From Entoloma clypeatum (Eukaryota > Basidiomycota > Agaricomycetes > Agaricales > Entolomataceae): a stretch of DNA of 64,000 bases. The stretch lies in the NCBI GenBank assembly GCA_963565915.1, contig OY751492.1:3100001-3164000 (forward strand), given 5' to 3'. A model generated the notes under the pieces. The model ran no database searches and had not been told where the DNA came from. It saw nothing but the letters and a program-made list of their open reading frames with translations. Made by a program: the position numbers and the translations under genes. Positions 1 to 12,058 of the stretch are shown piece after piece. Each line of letters starts with the position of its first letter. Position 1 is the first letter of the stretch.

Positions 1-1263
1 AAGTGCTTGGCAGTCGATGCCGAGCGATGAGCATCGATGAAACATGAGGCCTCCCCAAACCGTGGCGTCACAGGCCTCAAGATAGCTTTGAACTTATGGA
101 TAGATGTATATAGAGTCATAAAAAGTATATATATAGTATATATATAGTTGGGAACTCAAGCTATGTATACTAGAGAATCTGTATTCTAAAATGATGCATC
201 AAAACACACTGTAAATCGTGATGAACAGTGCATCATCATGGGTTTTCTCAAACACAAAAACAACCTTTCCTTACTTCCTCCCTTCCACAACCACTGTAGT
301 CTATGTTGAAGTTCCACCTGGGCGCTAGCCGCAGATGTACTGAGCAACACAGCTACAGTGGAAGTACTCTACTCAACCGTTCTAGTCACTTACTTGGATT
401 GGAGAGGGTGAGGCTGGTGAGAGCGGTTGAGGCTGGTAAGAGCGATGGAGCTGGTTAAGAGTCAAGAGACAACTTGTTGGTATTGACAGTTTCCTGGTCT
501 TATATACCGTACTACTGTTTGTACCAACCAAACAAGTATGTAAGAAAGATATGTAATGGTCACGTGATGTGATCTAATCTAAATCTAATCTACGTGATGG
601 GAAAAGTTTCAACAGTCTATATGTATTGTATATATACCATTGTAACATTGTATGTAAATCTACTCAGACCATTCAAATCAAGCCCAAGGACTTAATAAGG
701 TGAATAGAAGCAAAATAGGTCGAAAATTTGACCAAAAAAATTTGTTTCAGCTTTGGATTCTCCTCATTCAGGGGACCTGACAGCACATCTGTTTTTCAAA
801 TTCGGTGCATTAATTATGGAGATATAACACTTTTACTGAAATATGCACATTTCATCATTTCTATCTTATCTAGAGATCTAAAAATTATACAAGGTGTTTC
901 AGAAGGTGAATACATATATATTGATGAGTTCTATCATGTTAAACTATCATTAGATCATGAGGAAGGCACCGCGCCCACCTGCGCGATGCATTTGCATATT
1001 GTTTACTGTTGTTTGGTGTAAAGCGTCGCATCGCTATATGCTCAAATCCGTGGCAAAAATTCATGAAATAAATACATATTTATTAACATATGATACTCTG
1101 GTACATAATTGATATAGTCTGTAAGCTTACTTCCTCCTGTGTAGCCATATTAAGGAGAAATGCGATGTTTTTTGAGTTTGTTTACATATATTTGACACAT
1201 TTGATGCGTGCGTGTTGCGCATCATCCAACGTCGAATCCATCAGCAAAGTGGTCCCACGGCCA
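1..1263. repeat. Dispersed repeat family, copy A (runs off the left edge)
   Basis: This stretch matches 16150-19100 over several blocks: the opening 'cttggca..gatgcc..gcgatg' piece, the block around 180-300 containing 'aaaacacactgtaaatcgtg', the block 650-1020 containing 'tttcagctttggattctcc', and 1155-1235 containing 'tgcgatgttttttgagtttg'. Copy A lacks the Tc1 and LINE insertions present in copy B, so it serves as the empty site for both. Open frames inside it (for example 728-1021) are not conserved and I do not call them genes. Confidence 0.85.
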
Positions 1264-1452
1264 TTAGCAAACCATAGCAAACACACTCACGTGCATAGCA
1301 GACATAGCACTGTGTAGTAACCTCGCTGGCAGGCATAGCAATGTAGTACTAAACCCCAATAGCAATGTAACATCATAGCACCATAACATTGTGTAGTATA
1401 GAAGCCTGGTAGGACCATAGTACTGTAGCTTCATAGGCTTGTGTAGGCTCAA
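1264..1452. repeat. Degenerate 'tagca' short-motif array
   Basis: The stretch is made of loosely repeated 'catagca', 'tagcaatgtag' and 'tagtac' words without a fixed period. A very similar array lies at 14560-14765. It adjoins the end of dispersed repeat copy A. No coding potential is apparent. Confidence 0.55.
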
Positions 1453-2226
1453 TAATTCTATAGGTTGACACTCTCAGTGTACACCACAAAGAAAGAGGTG
1501 TTTTTTATTTTTATTTTTTATTTCTGGGAAATACTCATGGTTTATTATCTAACAGTACACAACAAGGTATATCTACAGAATTCATGGAGGAAGGTGGCAG
1601 CCCTGCAGTGGGCCGCATAGCCATACATCTCAATTAAATGGGCCTGATTCGGCTGCGCGCACCTTGCACGGTAATGGGGGGAAGGGGTGAAGTCTGTGAA
1701 CAAAGTAGCGCACACTGTGAACACTAGGTTTGAGGGAAGACATACACTGAACGGCGAGGAGAGAAAACACAGTATCAAACATGTCGGCCATGCTTAACGT
1801 GAGACGTCGTGAACCAGAAACCATACATAGGACATGGACGAAAGCGGCGTATCAACACTGGAACCGTGGGGCATTGTTGCTAGGCACATTGGCTGGGAGA
1901 ACACCGGTATAGTAGGATAGATGTCAGTATGCTCGGCAGCTCTTTAGTCAGACGAGAAAACATACATGATAACGGTAGGTTTTTAGTCCTGTCATGCAAT
2001 GCCGTGCGCTTGCTTGGATAGTCCTGCAGCACGACTCCAGCCACAACTGAAAAGACGGATAAGCGAGCCTAGTGACGCTGCGGACGTTATTGACTCACAA
2101 CTATATGTTGACGAGGGGGCTTTGTAGTAGTAAGCTATCGGGTTCGGACCCATAAGGGGTGAAAAAGGAGGTGGGAGTGTATATACTTATCATGGGCTAT
2201 AGTAAACTCGACCCTGTTCCACTGAA
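1453..2226. other. No gene recognised
   Basis: This stretch contains a T-rich tract near 1500-1525 and a few short open frames on the minus strand with no recognisable domain and no convincing splice partners. I see nothing else to support. Confidence 0.4.
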
Positions 2227-2240
2227 ATGAGTGGGAGCAG

Positions 2241-2767
2241 TCAGACGCGGAAAACGGGGAAGTTTGAAACAAACTCACCGCGTATAATCTTATCTATCGG
2301 GAGGTACTTCTCGTGGCGCCTTTTGTACGTGGTCCTTATTATCGTAGTGCCCCCTTCATCCGCAGTAAACTCCTCAAACCTCCTCTTCAAGGTCGTATCG
2401 ACATTGTATAAAAAGAGAACGTCGGGTTTACCCGTCGGTTCGTCGAAATGGGCGGCAAATGAATGCCAGCCCGAGGAGTCATAGCCTCTGACCGTGTGGT
2501 GTTTTTCGCCATTGCTATGGTTCCCCCCGCTGTCCCAACACCCGTAAAAACCGCCGAAAACAAAAGAGCATTGAAAACTCACTGATATACAAGGTCCGGG
2601 GTACCTGCCTCGTTCAGCAGCGCGCCGTATGTGTCAATGAACCACCCCAGCCATCTGGAAGTCAAAGACTTGTCGGCCCGTGAAAGGCACGGCACTCTCC
2701 AAAGGACGATACCGCTTGGGGAGAGAAATGAATCGTGAAAACGGAACCGAACGGAAGAATTACTCAA
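2241..2767 (-). CDS. Uncharacterised two-exon small protein (157 aa)
   Basis: Two minus-strand open frames join in frame through a canonical intron at 2530-2582 (53 bp, donor GTGAGT, acceptor GGGACAG). Exon 1 is 2767-2583 and exon 2 is 2529-2241; together they give exactly 158 codons including the stop. The product is hydrophilic in its second half, with RTTYKRRHEKYLPIDK near residues 130-145. I do not recognise the family, and I see no signal peptide or membrane segment. The gene is unbroken although it sits between repeats. A chance open frame cannot be excluded, but the clean intron argues for a real gene. Confidence 0.45.
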
Positions 2768-4000
2768 TTGTATGTTGGATTGTCACGGTGTACATCAGGA
2801 GATCAGATCAAGGTTTTGCTGCCAGAAGGGAATACAGATAACAAGACACACAACATTGTGTACAAGCCTGTTTTGCATGGTTTTGAATTGTGAGTAAGGA
2901 ATAATGTTGTTGAATGAATGATTGACTGACTATGTGATAATAGGTGATAAATAAATGGACACCTGTAGTATAATGTAAGATATAGAAATTATGGAAATGT
3001 TATGAAGCTTTGTCTCTAGAATGATGACCATAAGTTGATCCCCCCATCCCCCACCCCCCTCTGGGGGGTGGAACTAAATCATATATACCTCCTGCGAGCC
3101 TTGGCGAGCCCAACTAAGAAGAGATGGATCTGCGAGGCTTGCCGAGTGCAACACCAGTGGCAGGGGTTTGGGGCGCAGCCCCCAATGAGCTATGACATGT
3201 GCGAAGCCCAACGGTTGTGAGCATTTGCGAGCACTGCGAGCAATGCTCACTGCCGTAGCGAAGCCCGGGTCAATAGGCTCGTCTATAAGGTAAATGATGA
3301 AGTCACGTGGCTGACCAATTTTCTTATGTAAAATTAACGTAAGCAATCTTCTTCAAGTACTGCGAGCGCGCCAGCGCGAGTTGCCGAGGTCACATGAGCG
3401 CGGAGCGCGAACCTTTTTTCCGTTGATTTTTGACTTCCTCTGTATGTTTTTGACTTCCTCCGTGTGTTTTTGACACTTTTTGGATGTGTTTTTTCGTGTT
3501 TTTGGCCTCTCCAAGGTGTGTGGCATGTGTATTGAACATTTTTCATGTGTTTTTATGTCTATTTCAGCTTATCTCTGTTGTTGGACACATGTATGGCTTT
3601 CTTTTGAATATTTTTGGGGCTTTCTATATATTTTTCAGTGTCTTTTCTCTTCTTTCTACTCTGGGTTGAGCATATTCCTGTCCCCCACTGTGGTTTGATT
3701 TGGTTTCAAGAGCATTTGAAGCTCAAGGTGAAGTCCAGTGAAGTCCTACCTCCCTGGCTTCCTCTTTTTCAACAAAAGGGGTGTCTGCCAGTTGCTATTT
3801 GACCATTTTTTTGGTCAGGACCTCTCTCTGGACTACAGTATACAGGAAGCTTGGATTGTTCTTGATTGCTGTTTTTGGCTTTCACCAATTCCTTTGGCTG
3901 CTCCACTTTCAACTGTTGCTGTTTGAACCGATTGCTCATTTGTGCTGTGGAATTGAATCTTTCTGCTGGGCTGTGACTGTGAATTTGTTCATTTGTCTTT
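2768..4000. other. Helitron upstream region, GC-rich 'gcgag' block and leader
   Basis: From about 3070 to 3440 the sequence is rich in gcgagc/gcgaag words, unlike the AT-rich flanks. From 3440 it becomes T-rich up to the start codon at 4001, as in a fungal promoter and leader. At 3249-3275 it carries 'gtagcgaagcccgggtcaa', which resembles the motif at 8850-8866, just after the Helitron gene. The 5' end of the Helitron probably lies in this stretch, but I cannot fix a TC terminus. Confidence 0.4.
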
Positions 4001-7000
4001 ATGGACCAGACCTTTCCTCCAGATAATCCTCAGCTGGCCCAGGCTCTTGCGCGTCACACAGACCGCAACCAAAGGACTCCAGATAGCCCCACCTGTCGCC
4101 GGATAGCACAGGCTCCTCCTCAGGCTCCTCCTCCTCCTCTTCAGTATCAGCATCTTCCTGCTCATCTGGCTCAGCAATTAGCTGCTCTTCCTCCACTGCC
4201 TTTGAATCGTGGTCGTGGCCGTGGCCGTGGCCATGGCCATGGTCGTGGTCACTCTACTGCTGCTCCTATTCAGCCTGCTCAACAAGGATTTCAACACCTT
4301 TCTGCTCATTTGGCTCAACAGTTGGCTGCTCTTCCTGCTTTACCAGTTGGTCATGGTCATGGTCAACATTTGCCTCCCGGTTTATTTGTTGTATGTATCC
4401 ATTCACAATCTGACTGTGTTTTTATTTTTATTCATCTTACTTTTGTAGCCTCCTGCACCTGCACCTGCACCACCACTACCATCTCTTTCAATAGCACATC
4501 AGCCTTTTAATAATGGTTGGCCTGTTCATGACTTGGGTGCAATGGATATTGTCTGTCCATTCTGCAAGGCATTGCATTGGAGGGCTGAACGTCTTAGTCA
4601 TTCAACAGTGGCTACACCCAAGTTTGGAAAATGCTGTGTTGCAGGAAAAATTCAGCTTCCATTATATGCCAATCCACCTCCAGAACTCTCCCAACTTCTT
4701 TCTGATGAAAATGCTGAGGCCAAAAACTTCCGCAAGCATATTCGGACATATAACAGTGCTTTGGCAATGACTTCAGTTGGACGAACTTTGGACAGTTCAG
4801 TCTTTGGTGGAAGAGGAACATATGTCTTCAAGGTCCATGGTGCTCTTTCACATCAGGCTGGCTCTCTGCTTCCTGTTCCAGGAAATCAGCCTGTATATGC
4901 TCAGCTCTACATCTATGATCCTCAGGATAGTGTCAACTATCGCATGGCCAATCCACACAATCAGCAGCTTAATCGTATCACTTTGCAAAGGTTGCTGGAT
5001 ATGCTCCATCGTCATCATCCAGGTGTTCAGTTGTATAGAACTGCTTTTGAGCTGACGAGGAACATGCCACCTGAGCATCAGTGCACTATTGCTTTACGCT
5101 TTGATGAAACCTGTGATCGACACCGCTACAATCTTCCCACTGCTGCCTCCAATGAAATTGCTGCAATCATTCCTGGCAATGACGATCAAGCTACTGCAGG
5201 TCGTGACATTATTCTTCATCGCAAAGGGGGTGATGGTTTGAAATGCATCTCTGAGCTCCATCCTTTCTATCCAGCTCTTCACTATGTCCTTCTTTTTGCC
5301 ACTGGACAGTTGAGCTGGCATCCATATCTCAAATATCAGGACGATGCAGACAGCAATGATCAGGAAGAGGAAGAGCAACTTCCACCAGGAGAAGAGGAGG
5401 CAGAAGCGGGTTCTTCCAAAAAGCGCAAATTCATATCCATGCGAGAGTTTCATGCTTTCCATCTTCATCCACGCAACCAGTCCTTTAATCATCTCTTCCA
5501 TGCTGAAAAGCTTTTTCATGAGTTTTTGGTGGATACATGGGCTTTATGCGAGCAGAATCGTCTCAACTATTTCCGGTTCAATCAGAAAGCATTGCGGACA
5601 GATCTCTACTCTGCCTTGCATAACACTGTTCAGACCAATCTGGGAGCTGATCCTGCCAATGTGGGAATGCGTATTATTCTGCCATCCACCTTTACCGGAA
5701 GCACCAGAAACATGCAGGCCTCTTGCCAGGATGGTTTGGCTCTCAATCGCCATTTTCAAGGAGGAGACCTTTTTGTTACCATGACTGCCAATCAAAGCTG
5801 GCCAGAGATCAAGGCTGCTCTCCTGCCTGGACAGAAACCTGGAGATCGTCCAGATATTATTAGCCGGGTCTTTCATCAGAAGCGTGATGCTATGCTCAAT
5901 GATATCAAGAGTGGTTGTCTGGGAAAGATGGTCGGTTACTGCTACACCAATGAATTTCAAAAGCGTGGACTGCCTCATACCCATCTTATCATCTTTCTCC
6001 ATCCTGATGCCAAGTTCCAATCTCCAGATGAGCTTGATCAAGTGCTCTCTGCTGAGATTCCTGATCCAGCCATCCATCCTGAACTCCATAATTTGGTGAT
6101 GAAATTCATGATCCATGGCCCCTGTGGTGCTGATGACCCAAATGCTCCCTGTATGAAGAATGGAAAGTGCTCCAAGGGCTTTCCAAAGCAATTTCGTGAA
6201 CAGACCACTATCTCTGATGATTCCTATGCCAATCTCCGTCGTCGCAATAATACTGGCATATTTACACTTCCCAATGGAAAGTTGGTTGATAATCGTTGGG
6301 TTGTTGCATATTGCCCTTATTTGCTCTGGAAATACCGCTGTCACATCAATATGGAGTGCATTGGATCTGTCAAGGCCATCAAGTACATCTACAAATATGT
6401 CTACAAGGGCCACGATCGCACCACAATGGAGTTTGGCAAAACTCAGGATGAAATCAAGCTATATCTGGATGCACGCTATGTTTCCCAGTGTGAGGCATTT
6501 TGGAGATTGATGGCTTATGAGATGCATGCAATCTCTCCCAATGTTGTGCGTCTCCAGATCCACCTTCCAGACCAGCAGTCTGTCACATGGAATGAGGATG
6601 GTGTTAACCCTTTGGAGGAGATTGTGGAAAGAGCTGCAAACCGTGACACCACTCTTACTGTCTACTTCAAGGCCAATGCCCAGTATGAAGCTGCCCATGA
6701 TGTCTACTATCAAGACTTTCCCTCTGCCTTTGTCTTCAATGCCACCACTCACAAATGGAAACCACGTCAAAGAGGCTATGCAATCGGTCGGATGTACTAT
6801 GTGTCTCCCAAGGCTGGCGAACGCTTCTATCTCCGTCTTCTTCTCACTGCTGTCAAAGGGGCCACATCCTTTGCCGCTCTTCGCACCTTTGATGGAGTTG
6901 AAGCACCCAACTTTTGTCAGGCCTGTTTAGCACGTGGTCTGTTGGCAGATGATCATGAGTGGCACCAGTGTCTTACTGAAGGTGGTTTGATGGCTACCGG

Positions 7001-8735
7001 CTACCAGTTGCGCATGCTCTTTGTCACAATCCTTCGTGAATGCAATCCTGCAAATCCAGCCTATCTTTGGGATCAGCACAAGGCCAACATCTGTGATGAC
7101 CTCCACTATTTTCTTCACAGTCGCCAGATTCGCATTGATCCCACTCAGGAGGATGTATTCGACTATGGCCTTTACTGCATCAATAAGCTGCTTTTTGCTG
7201 GCAATATGTCTCTCAAGGATTGGGCTGATATGCCTCAGGTTCAGCAGGATTGGGGTGCAATTATAGGAAATCCCCTGCTGGCAGAGCATTTGGCTTATGA
7301 CCAGGAGGAGCAGGCTCAGTTAGGAGCAGAGCGTATTCACTCTTTCAATGAAGATCAGCGTCGTGCCTTTGACAAGATTGTTCAAGCAGTCACCACTCAG
7401 TCTGGCCAGATATTATTTCTTCATGGTCCTGGAGGTACAGGCAAGACATATGTCTACAACACCCTCTGCTATCATCTCCGTGGCCAGGGCAAGATTGTTC
7501 TCTGTGTGGCATCATCTGGCATTGCTGCTCTTCTTCTCAACAGTGGTCGCACATCCCACTCTGCCTTCAAAATTCCCATCATCATCAATGAGGCATCCTC
7601 CTGTAATATCAGAAAGAACTCTGATCTGGCAGATCTCATTCAACGTGCTCATTTGGTCATATGGGATGAGGCTCCCATGCAGCATCGCCACATCCATGAG
7701 GCTGTTGATCGCACCTTTCAGGACATTCGCAATTCCAGTGCTCCTTTTGGTGGTTTGTCTATTGTCTTTGGAGGAGACTTTCAGCAGATTCTTCCTGTCA
7801 TCATCAAGGGATCACGGTCGGACATTGTTAACGCTTGCATATGGAAATCCTCTCTTTGGTCCTCTGTCAAAGTTCTGTATCTCAAGAAGAACATGCGTCT
7901 CAACACTGATATTGATGAAGAACGTCTCTTTGCTCAATGGCAGCTGGATGTTGGTCATGGTCGAGGCACTCAGGAGGATGGAACCATTAACTTACCTCCC
8001 TCCTTTCAATTGCCTGAGAATACCCTTTCTGCTCTCATAAGCAACATCTATCCAGATATTCATCAGCAATCTCCTCCTGGCACATATTTCTCCAACCACG
8101 CCATCCTCTCCAGTCGCAACAGTGATGTCGATGAAATCAATCAGACAATTCTCAATCAGTTTCCAGGAGAAGAGTTCACCTTCCACAGTGCAGATACCAT
8201 TCTCAACAACAACCCTGATACTGAACAAGGAGAGTTGATCTATCCAACTGAGTATCTTAACTCTATCAACTGCTCTGGACTTCCGCTGGCCAAACTCAAG
8301 CTCAAACTCAGATGTCCTGTCATGGTGCTGCGCAACATCAATGCTGCCGAAGGTGTCTGTAATGGAAGCAGAGGAACAGTCTCTCAACTGGGCCATCGTG
8401 TTGTTCAAATTCGCCTTATTACTGGAGATCAAGCAGGAAGCTCTATTCTCATTCCACGTCTCAAGTTGACTCCAACCGACACTCAAGTTCCATTTGAATT
8501 TGAACGCCGTCAATTTCCTATTCGCCTTTGCTTTGCCATGACAATCAACAAAGCTCAAGGACAATCACTCAAGCATGTTGGTTTGGATCTCAGGACTCCT
8601 GTCTTTACCCATGGCCAGTTTTATGTTGGAATATCAAGAGTTACCTCTGTTCACAATATCAAAGCAATTTGGGATCCAAAAGTAGATACTCCTGTTACAA
8701 AAAATATTGTATATCCTGAGGTACTATTAGATTAG
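4001..8735 (+). CDS. Helitron Rep/PIF1-like helicase (RepHel) transposase
   Basis: Rolling-circle transposase of a Helitron; it would nick and transfer one DNA strand and unwind the duplex. The gene has exon 1 at 4001-4390, a 58-bp intron 4391-4448 (GTATGT...TTTTGTAG) and exon 2 at 4449-8735, giving about 1,558 aa. The N-terminus is rich in Q, P and GRG/GHG. A Helitron-like N-terminal region with CPFCKALHW follows. The HUH nuclease motif PHTHLIIF lies near residue 637, and the two-tyrosine motif KYIYKYVYKG near 775. The helicase part has Walker A HGPGGTGKT near 1122, Walker B VIWDEAP, GGDFQQILPV, and the C-terminal motif TINKAQGQSLKHVG plus VGISRVTS. No stop or frameshift is seen, so the protein may be active. 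ATG 4001 is chosen because it joins in frame across the intron; the exon 2 frame has no ATG at its beginning. Confidence 0.95.
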
Positions 8736-8864
8736 ATATATATAGCATATAGATACCATTATACCTCACTCAAAACTCTGTATATGCCACATATCACAAC
8801 ATATTTATTATATCACTCAAAACCCCGTGCAGAAAAAACACTGCATTGCGAAGCACAGGTCTAA
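4001..8864 (+). mobile_element. Helitron; 3' end probably at CTAA 8861-8864, 5' end not located
   Basis: The element is defined by the RepHel gene. Downstream, 'gcgaagcacaggtctaa' (8848-8864) ends in CTAA, which fits the CTRR rule for Helitron 3' ends, and an imperfect short stem (CCCGTGC at 8823-8829 with GCACAGG at 8853-8859, one mismatch) precedes it. A near copy of this end lies at 39390-39409. The 5' TC terminus must lie upstream of 4001 and is not resolved, so the start given is only that of the gene. Confidence 0.6.
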
Positions 8865-9660
8865 ACGCTCGTTACTTGGTAAACGTCGACTCACTTTCAT
8901 AACAATCAACTCTCAATCATCCACCTTGTAGTGCGTCAATTTCCTCCACACGACTCACACTCAGGCTCATGGCATTACAGAATTGTACAAATGCCTTCAT
9001 CATCCCAGGCCTGTTCAACTATTCCTACCAATGTACTTTAATTTTCCATCTGATTTTTTACTCATTCCGAACTAACTCTGTTGCTCAACAAACAGGGTCT
9101 TATGGATTTCGAGAAGGCCAAATGTCTTATGTATAATGCTTGGACACAACAACAACAATCTCGGAGAGTAAGGCATGCTGCGAGATGCTGACTCTCAGCT
9201 GCTTTGCAAGCTGTCACGTATGCCAATACAGTAACCGAGTCGACCATGCTGATTTATTCATGGGCCGTCTTGCATATTCCCTGTGTTCGCAAGGCATTCC
9301 CGTTACTGCATGTAATGGAGAGCATCATCTTCATGTCGATGCAGGTTCGTCTTCTACTTTTCCTTCTTTTGTTGTCTAATGGCTGTTTATTAGCCACAAG
9401 TACTGTTTATTCCCCTGGTGTGGGTTCATTCCAAGTCGTACTTGACTAATTTATGTATTTCATGTCTATCTATTGATCCAATATCACGAAACATGTAGCT
9501 TCACTCCTCGTTTTCTGGTGGCCCTTAGGAACTTTCGGGAAACTTTTGAACCATTTGCGGTCCACGCCTTCATGTTTGTGTATTTTCAGGTTTGTTTATG
9601 ACACCGCTTATACTGATCAGACAAATATTTACATTTTCAGTACTTAGTTAAATTGGATCC
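8865..9660. other. No gene recognised
   Basis: There are short open frames on both strands (for example 9140-9379 and 9204-9449), none with a recognisable domain. The stretch leads into the gypsy fragment and may be decayed gag or leader sequence of that element. Confidence 0.35.
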
Positions 9661-11278
9661 ACACAACTGGTTGACTTCGCGTTGTGGTGCAATGACTCGA
9701 GGTGCTGCGAAAGCAGCAGGTCCTGGTTGTTCTGTGGCCACGTCTTGCCAGTTGAAACGGAAATTGCAACCACAACTGCAACTGCAATCAACAAGTCCCA
9801 GTGTTGCAAAGTCGGGGGGTGTTATGGACTAACGACTACGGACGTATACGCTTACTTTTTCACTTTTACTCATCGCTTACACATATCACATGATACTTTA
9901 TTTCAGCCCGTTGCTACAACTGTCAGCACTTCGGTCACCTTGCCAAGGACTGCAGCGATCCAAAGAAGAAAGATGGTCGTAAGTGTTTCAACTGTGACCA
10001 AGAAAGACATATTGCATGCAACTGCCGCAAGCCGAAGAAGAACTCCGGAAGGGTTAGGAAGGTGTCTGAGGAAGATGCCGAGAATGATGAAACTACAATC
10101 TTAGAAGCTGACGAGAAGGATTTTCCTGAAGGGTCCGATTGAACGACGCTAAGTCACGACCCTTATCTATTAAACGGACTTGCTTGCCTTGTATGACCAC
10201 AGACAATAGAACCTATGTCATCCCTGCCAAGCAAGCCGCTGCGTCAACTAAGATTGTGAAAGGAGACAAACCCCCGAAACGACAAGAGATCAGGCTGCTA
10301 GCCCAGCTCAAAACACGACGAGGACCAAAGGTCATTAGACCTGAGGTTGATAGCGGATGTGAGCGCACATGCATCCATCCCAGAATAGTACACAAACAGA
10401 ACCTCCCCACGCGAGGAATACCGCCCATAGCAATTCTAAATGTGGATGGATCGCCAAATCGACAACAGAAAGCGAACCAACTTGCCAACGTCAAGCTGGA
10501 TTTGGGAGCACATCAGGAAACCATGGAGGCAATGGTACTGGACATTGGAAGAACGGACATGCTCTTGGGACATGACTGGTTGGTACACCATAACCCTACA
10601 ATCAATTGGACAACGGGCGCCGTAACATTTAACCGATGCCCATCAACATGCCAAACCAAGCATTCAGATTTCAAGATTAACCCTAATGGGCGCAAACACC
10701 GGGTTCGCATAGTTGAAGTGCGTGACAAAGACGCACCCAAGAAGTCGGATCAGAAATGGAAACCTGGAGATCCTATTTTGGAAGCTGTCACTCCCACACC
10801 ACCTCCCACAACTAAATGACCCTCATACATTGATTGATTTGCTCACCTCTTTGAGAAGGAGAACTTTGACAAAATTCCGAAGGAGAGGGAATGGGACCAT
10901 GGTATCGAACTTACACTGGACGCACCAAAGGAACTAGGAGGAAACACATATCCCATGACACAGAAGGAACAAGAGGAATTGGATGCATTCATTGATGAGG
11001 GTCTAGCAACCGGAAAGATCCGCCCATCCAAATCCCCTTATGTCTCCCCCTTGCTTCTTTATCAACAAGAAGGATGGTTCCAAACAATTGGTACAAGATT
11101 ACCGCATGGTCAACAAATTCACGGTTAAAGACAAGTTCCCACTCCCATGCATGTCCGATCTCTTGGACGTGCTGAAAGATGCAGTCTACTTCAATAAAAT
11201 GGACATCATGTGGGGTTACAACAACGTCCGGATCAAGGAAGGCGATGAATGGAAGGCCGCCTTCCTCACCAGTCGATG
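9661..11278 (+). pseudogene. Ty3/gypsy fragment: gag zinc knuckles, protease, start of reverse transcriptase
   Basis: Retrotransposon polyprotein remnant. The frame at 9909-10142 encodes two CCHC-like knuckles (CYNCQHFGHLAKDC and CFNCDQERHIACNC). The frame at 10139-10819 is the aspartic protease, with DSGCERTCI in place of the usual DSGA-T and a downstream DMLLGHDWLVHHNP. The frame from about 10850 begins the reverse transcriptase region (FEKENFDKIP, later QDYRMVNKFTVKDKFPLP and WGYNNVRIKEGDEWKAAF). There is a frameshift near 11050. The sequence stops abruptly at 11278, where the CRN-derived segment begins on the other strand. The catalytic YVDD part, RNase H and integrase are missing, so the copy is dead. 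Confidence 0.88.
9827..9905 (+). repeat. 5' part of a gypsy LTR (about 78 bp)
   Basis: The sequence starting tgttatggactaacgactac matches, with few changes, the terminal 78 bp of the LTR at 63063-63432 read on the minus strand. It is preceded by a run of G (cgggggg), like a polypurine tract, and is cut at 9905 where zinc-knuckle coding sequence resumes. It is either a truncated LTR inserted into the gag region or a recombination join between two element copies. Confidence 0.75.
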
Positions 11279-11602
11279 AATTGCGACACAACGGGCCTGG
11301 AAATCGGACACACTCCCCACTCTGTTCTGTGTTTCCGATATCTCCTGTACATCCAGCCGACAGTGAATTAGAAGGTTCGTTATAGGCGGAGGCAGGCTTT
11401 ACTCGCCTATCTGCTGACGCTTCGCTGACTGACCATCCTCTTCTGTGGGCGGGCGTGAGCGTTTCCGAGAGGCTAAGAAAAGGCACCAGAATATTAATAT
11501 GTTATCGAGGGGACATCATTGGGTGAGCAGAAGAGACAGAGATATGCAGAGCATATAGTCATGTGTTATGGGGATAGGAGGGGGGACAACCAAAACAAAA
11601 AT
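11276..11602. repeat. CRN-derived direct repeat, copy 1
   Basis: The block is about 97 percent identical by eye to 23587-23915. Its edges are sharp: it begins at 'atgaattgcgacacaacggg' and ends at 'ggacaaccaaaacaaa'. On the minus strand both copies keep an open frame beginning MPFLSLSETLTPAHRRG, and a second frame GSVSDxQARCVAIH that in copy 2 is continuous with the CRN NTPase domain. Confidence 0.9.
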
Positions 11603-12058
11603 CTATCAGCAGTGTACAGCCATGGAAAAGCACCGTCACTCACCAATACATACAACAATATGTAAATGATCGAGGGAAGGTTGGGTTGGAAAAATATAGT
11701 CAACGGGACAAGCAGAGCGTAATTTCTCAGCCAGTTGTTCATCGCCGCGGACAGACGCAAGGTCGTCCAGCTTCACATCGATGGGATTGGTGTCTTTGGG
11801 CTAAAAAGGCAGGGAAGTAAGCCATTGTCTGACATCGCGAATCTTCGATGTCACACACCTTCCAGAGTACCAGGATGTGTGCACCAACGCCAGCTAATGA
11901 ATCATCTTTTTGTTTCTCTTGGATTTTCTCCTTCAGGTGGCTAACTTTGAAATTCTGATTGTGCCACAATGACCCTCCAACATCAATTACTGTACAAACA
12001 CCTCGGATTCGCCTTCGATGATGCAATGAAGATGAAGGTCGTCATCGCTGAGATCCAT
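11276..12058 (-). pseudogene. CRN (Crinkler-type) protein, N-terminal half only
   Basis: The N-terminus (start 12058, MDLSDDDLHLHC) resembles the ubiquitin-like header domain of fungal CRN effectors: an HCIIEGES motif, then LKEKIQEKQ, then a LVLWK motif, and later a P-T-Q-P-S...HLHIVV ending near 11640. Short introns fit the joins: about 41 bp ending near 11964, one with donor AAG|GTGTGTG and acceptor TTTTTAG, and a third with donor GTGAGT. After this header the gene enters a 327-bp segment (11276-11602) shared with 23587-23915, then fuses to antisense gypsy sequence. The NTPase and nuclease parts are therefore absent here; they lie at 21826-23631. In this family the header is thought to act in trafficking of the protein. 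The gene is truncated. Confidence 0.75.

Noticed and set aside
728..1021. 97-aa open frame in repeat copy A
   Set aside because: The matching part of copy B (16570-16860) does not keep the frame, so it is a chance open frame in non-coding repeat.
4001..4510. Separate 169-aa GRG-rich gene upstream of the helicase
   Set aside because: A GTATGT...TTTTGTAG intron at 4391-4448 joins it in frame to the helicase, so it is exon 1 of that gene.
5544..6413. 289-aa minus-strand frame
   Set aside because: It lies antisense to the Helitron helicase gene and has no domain.
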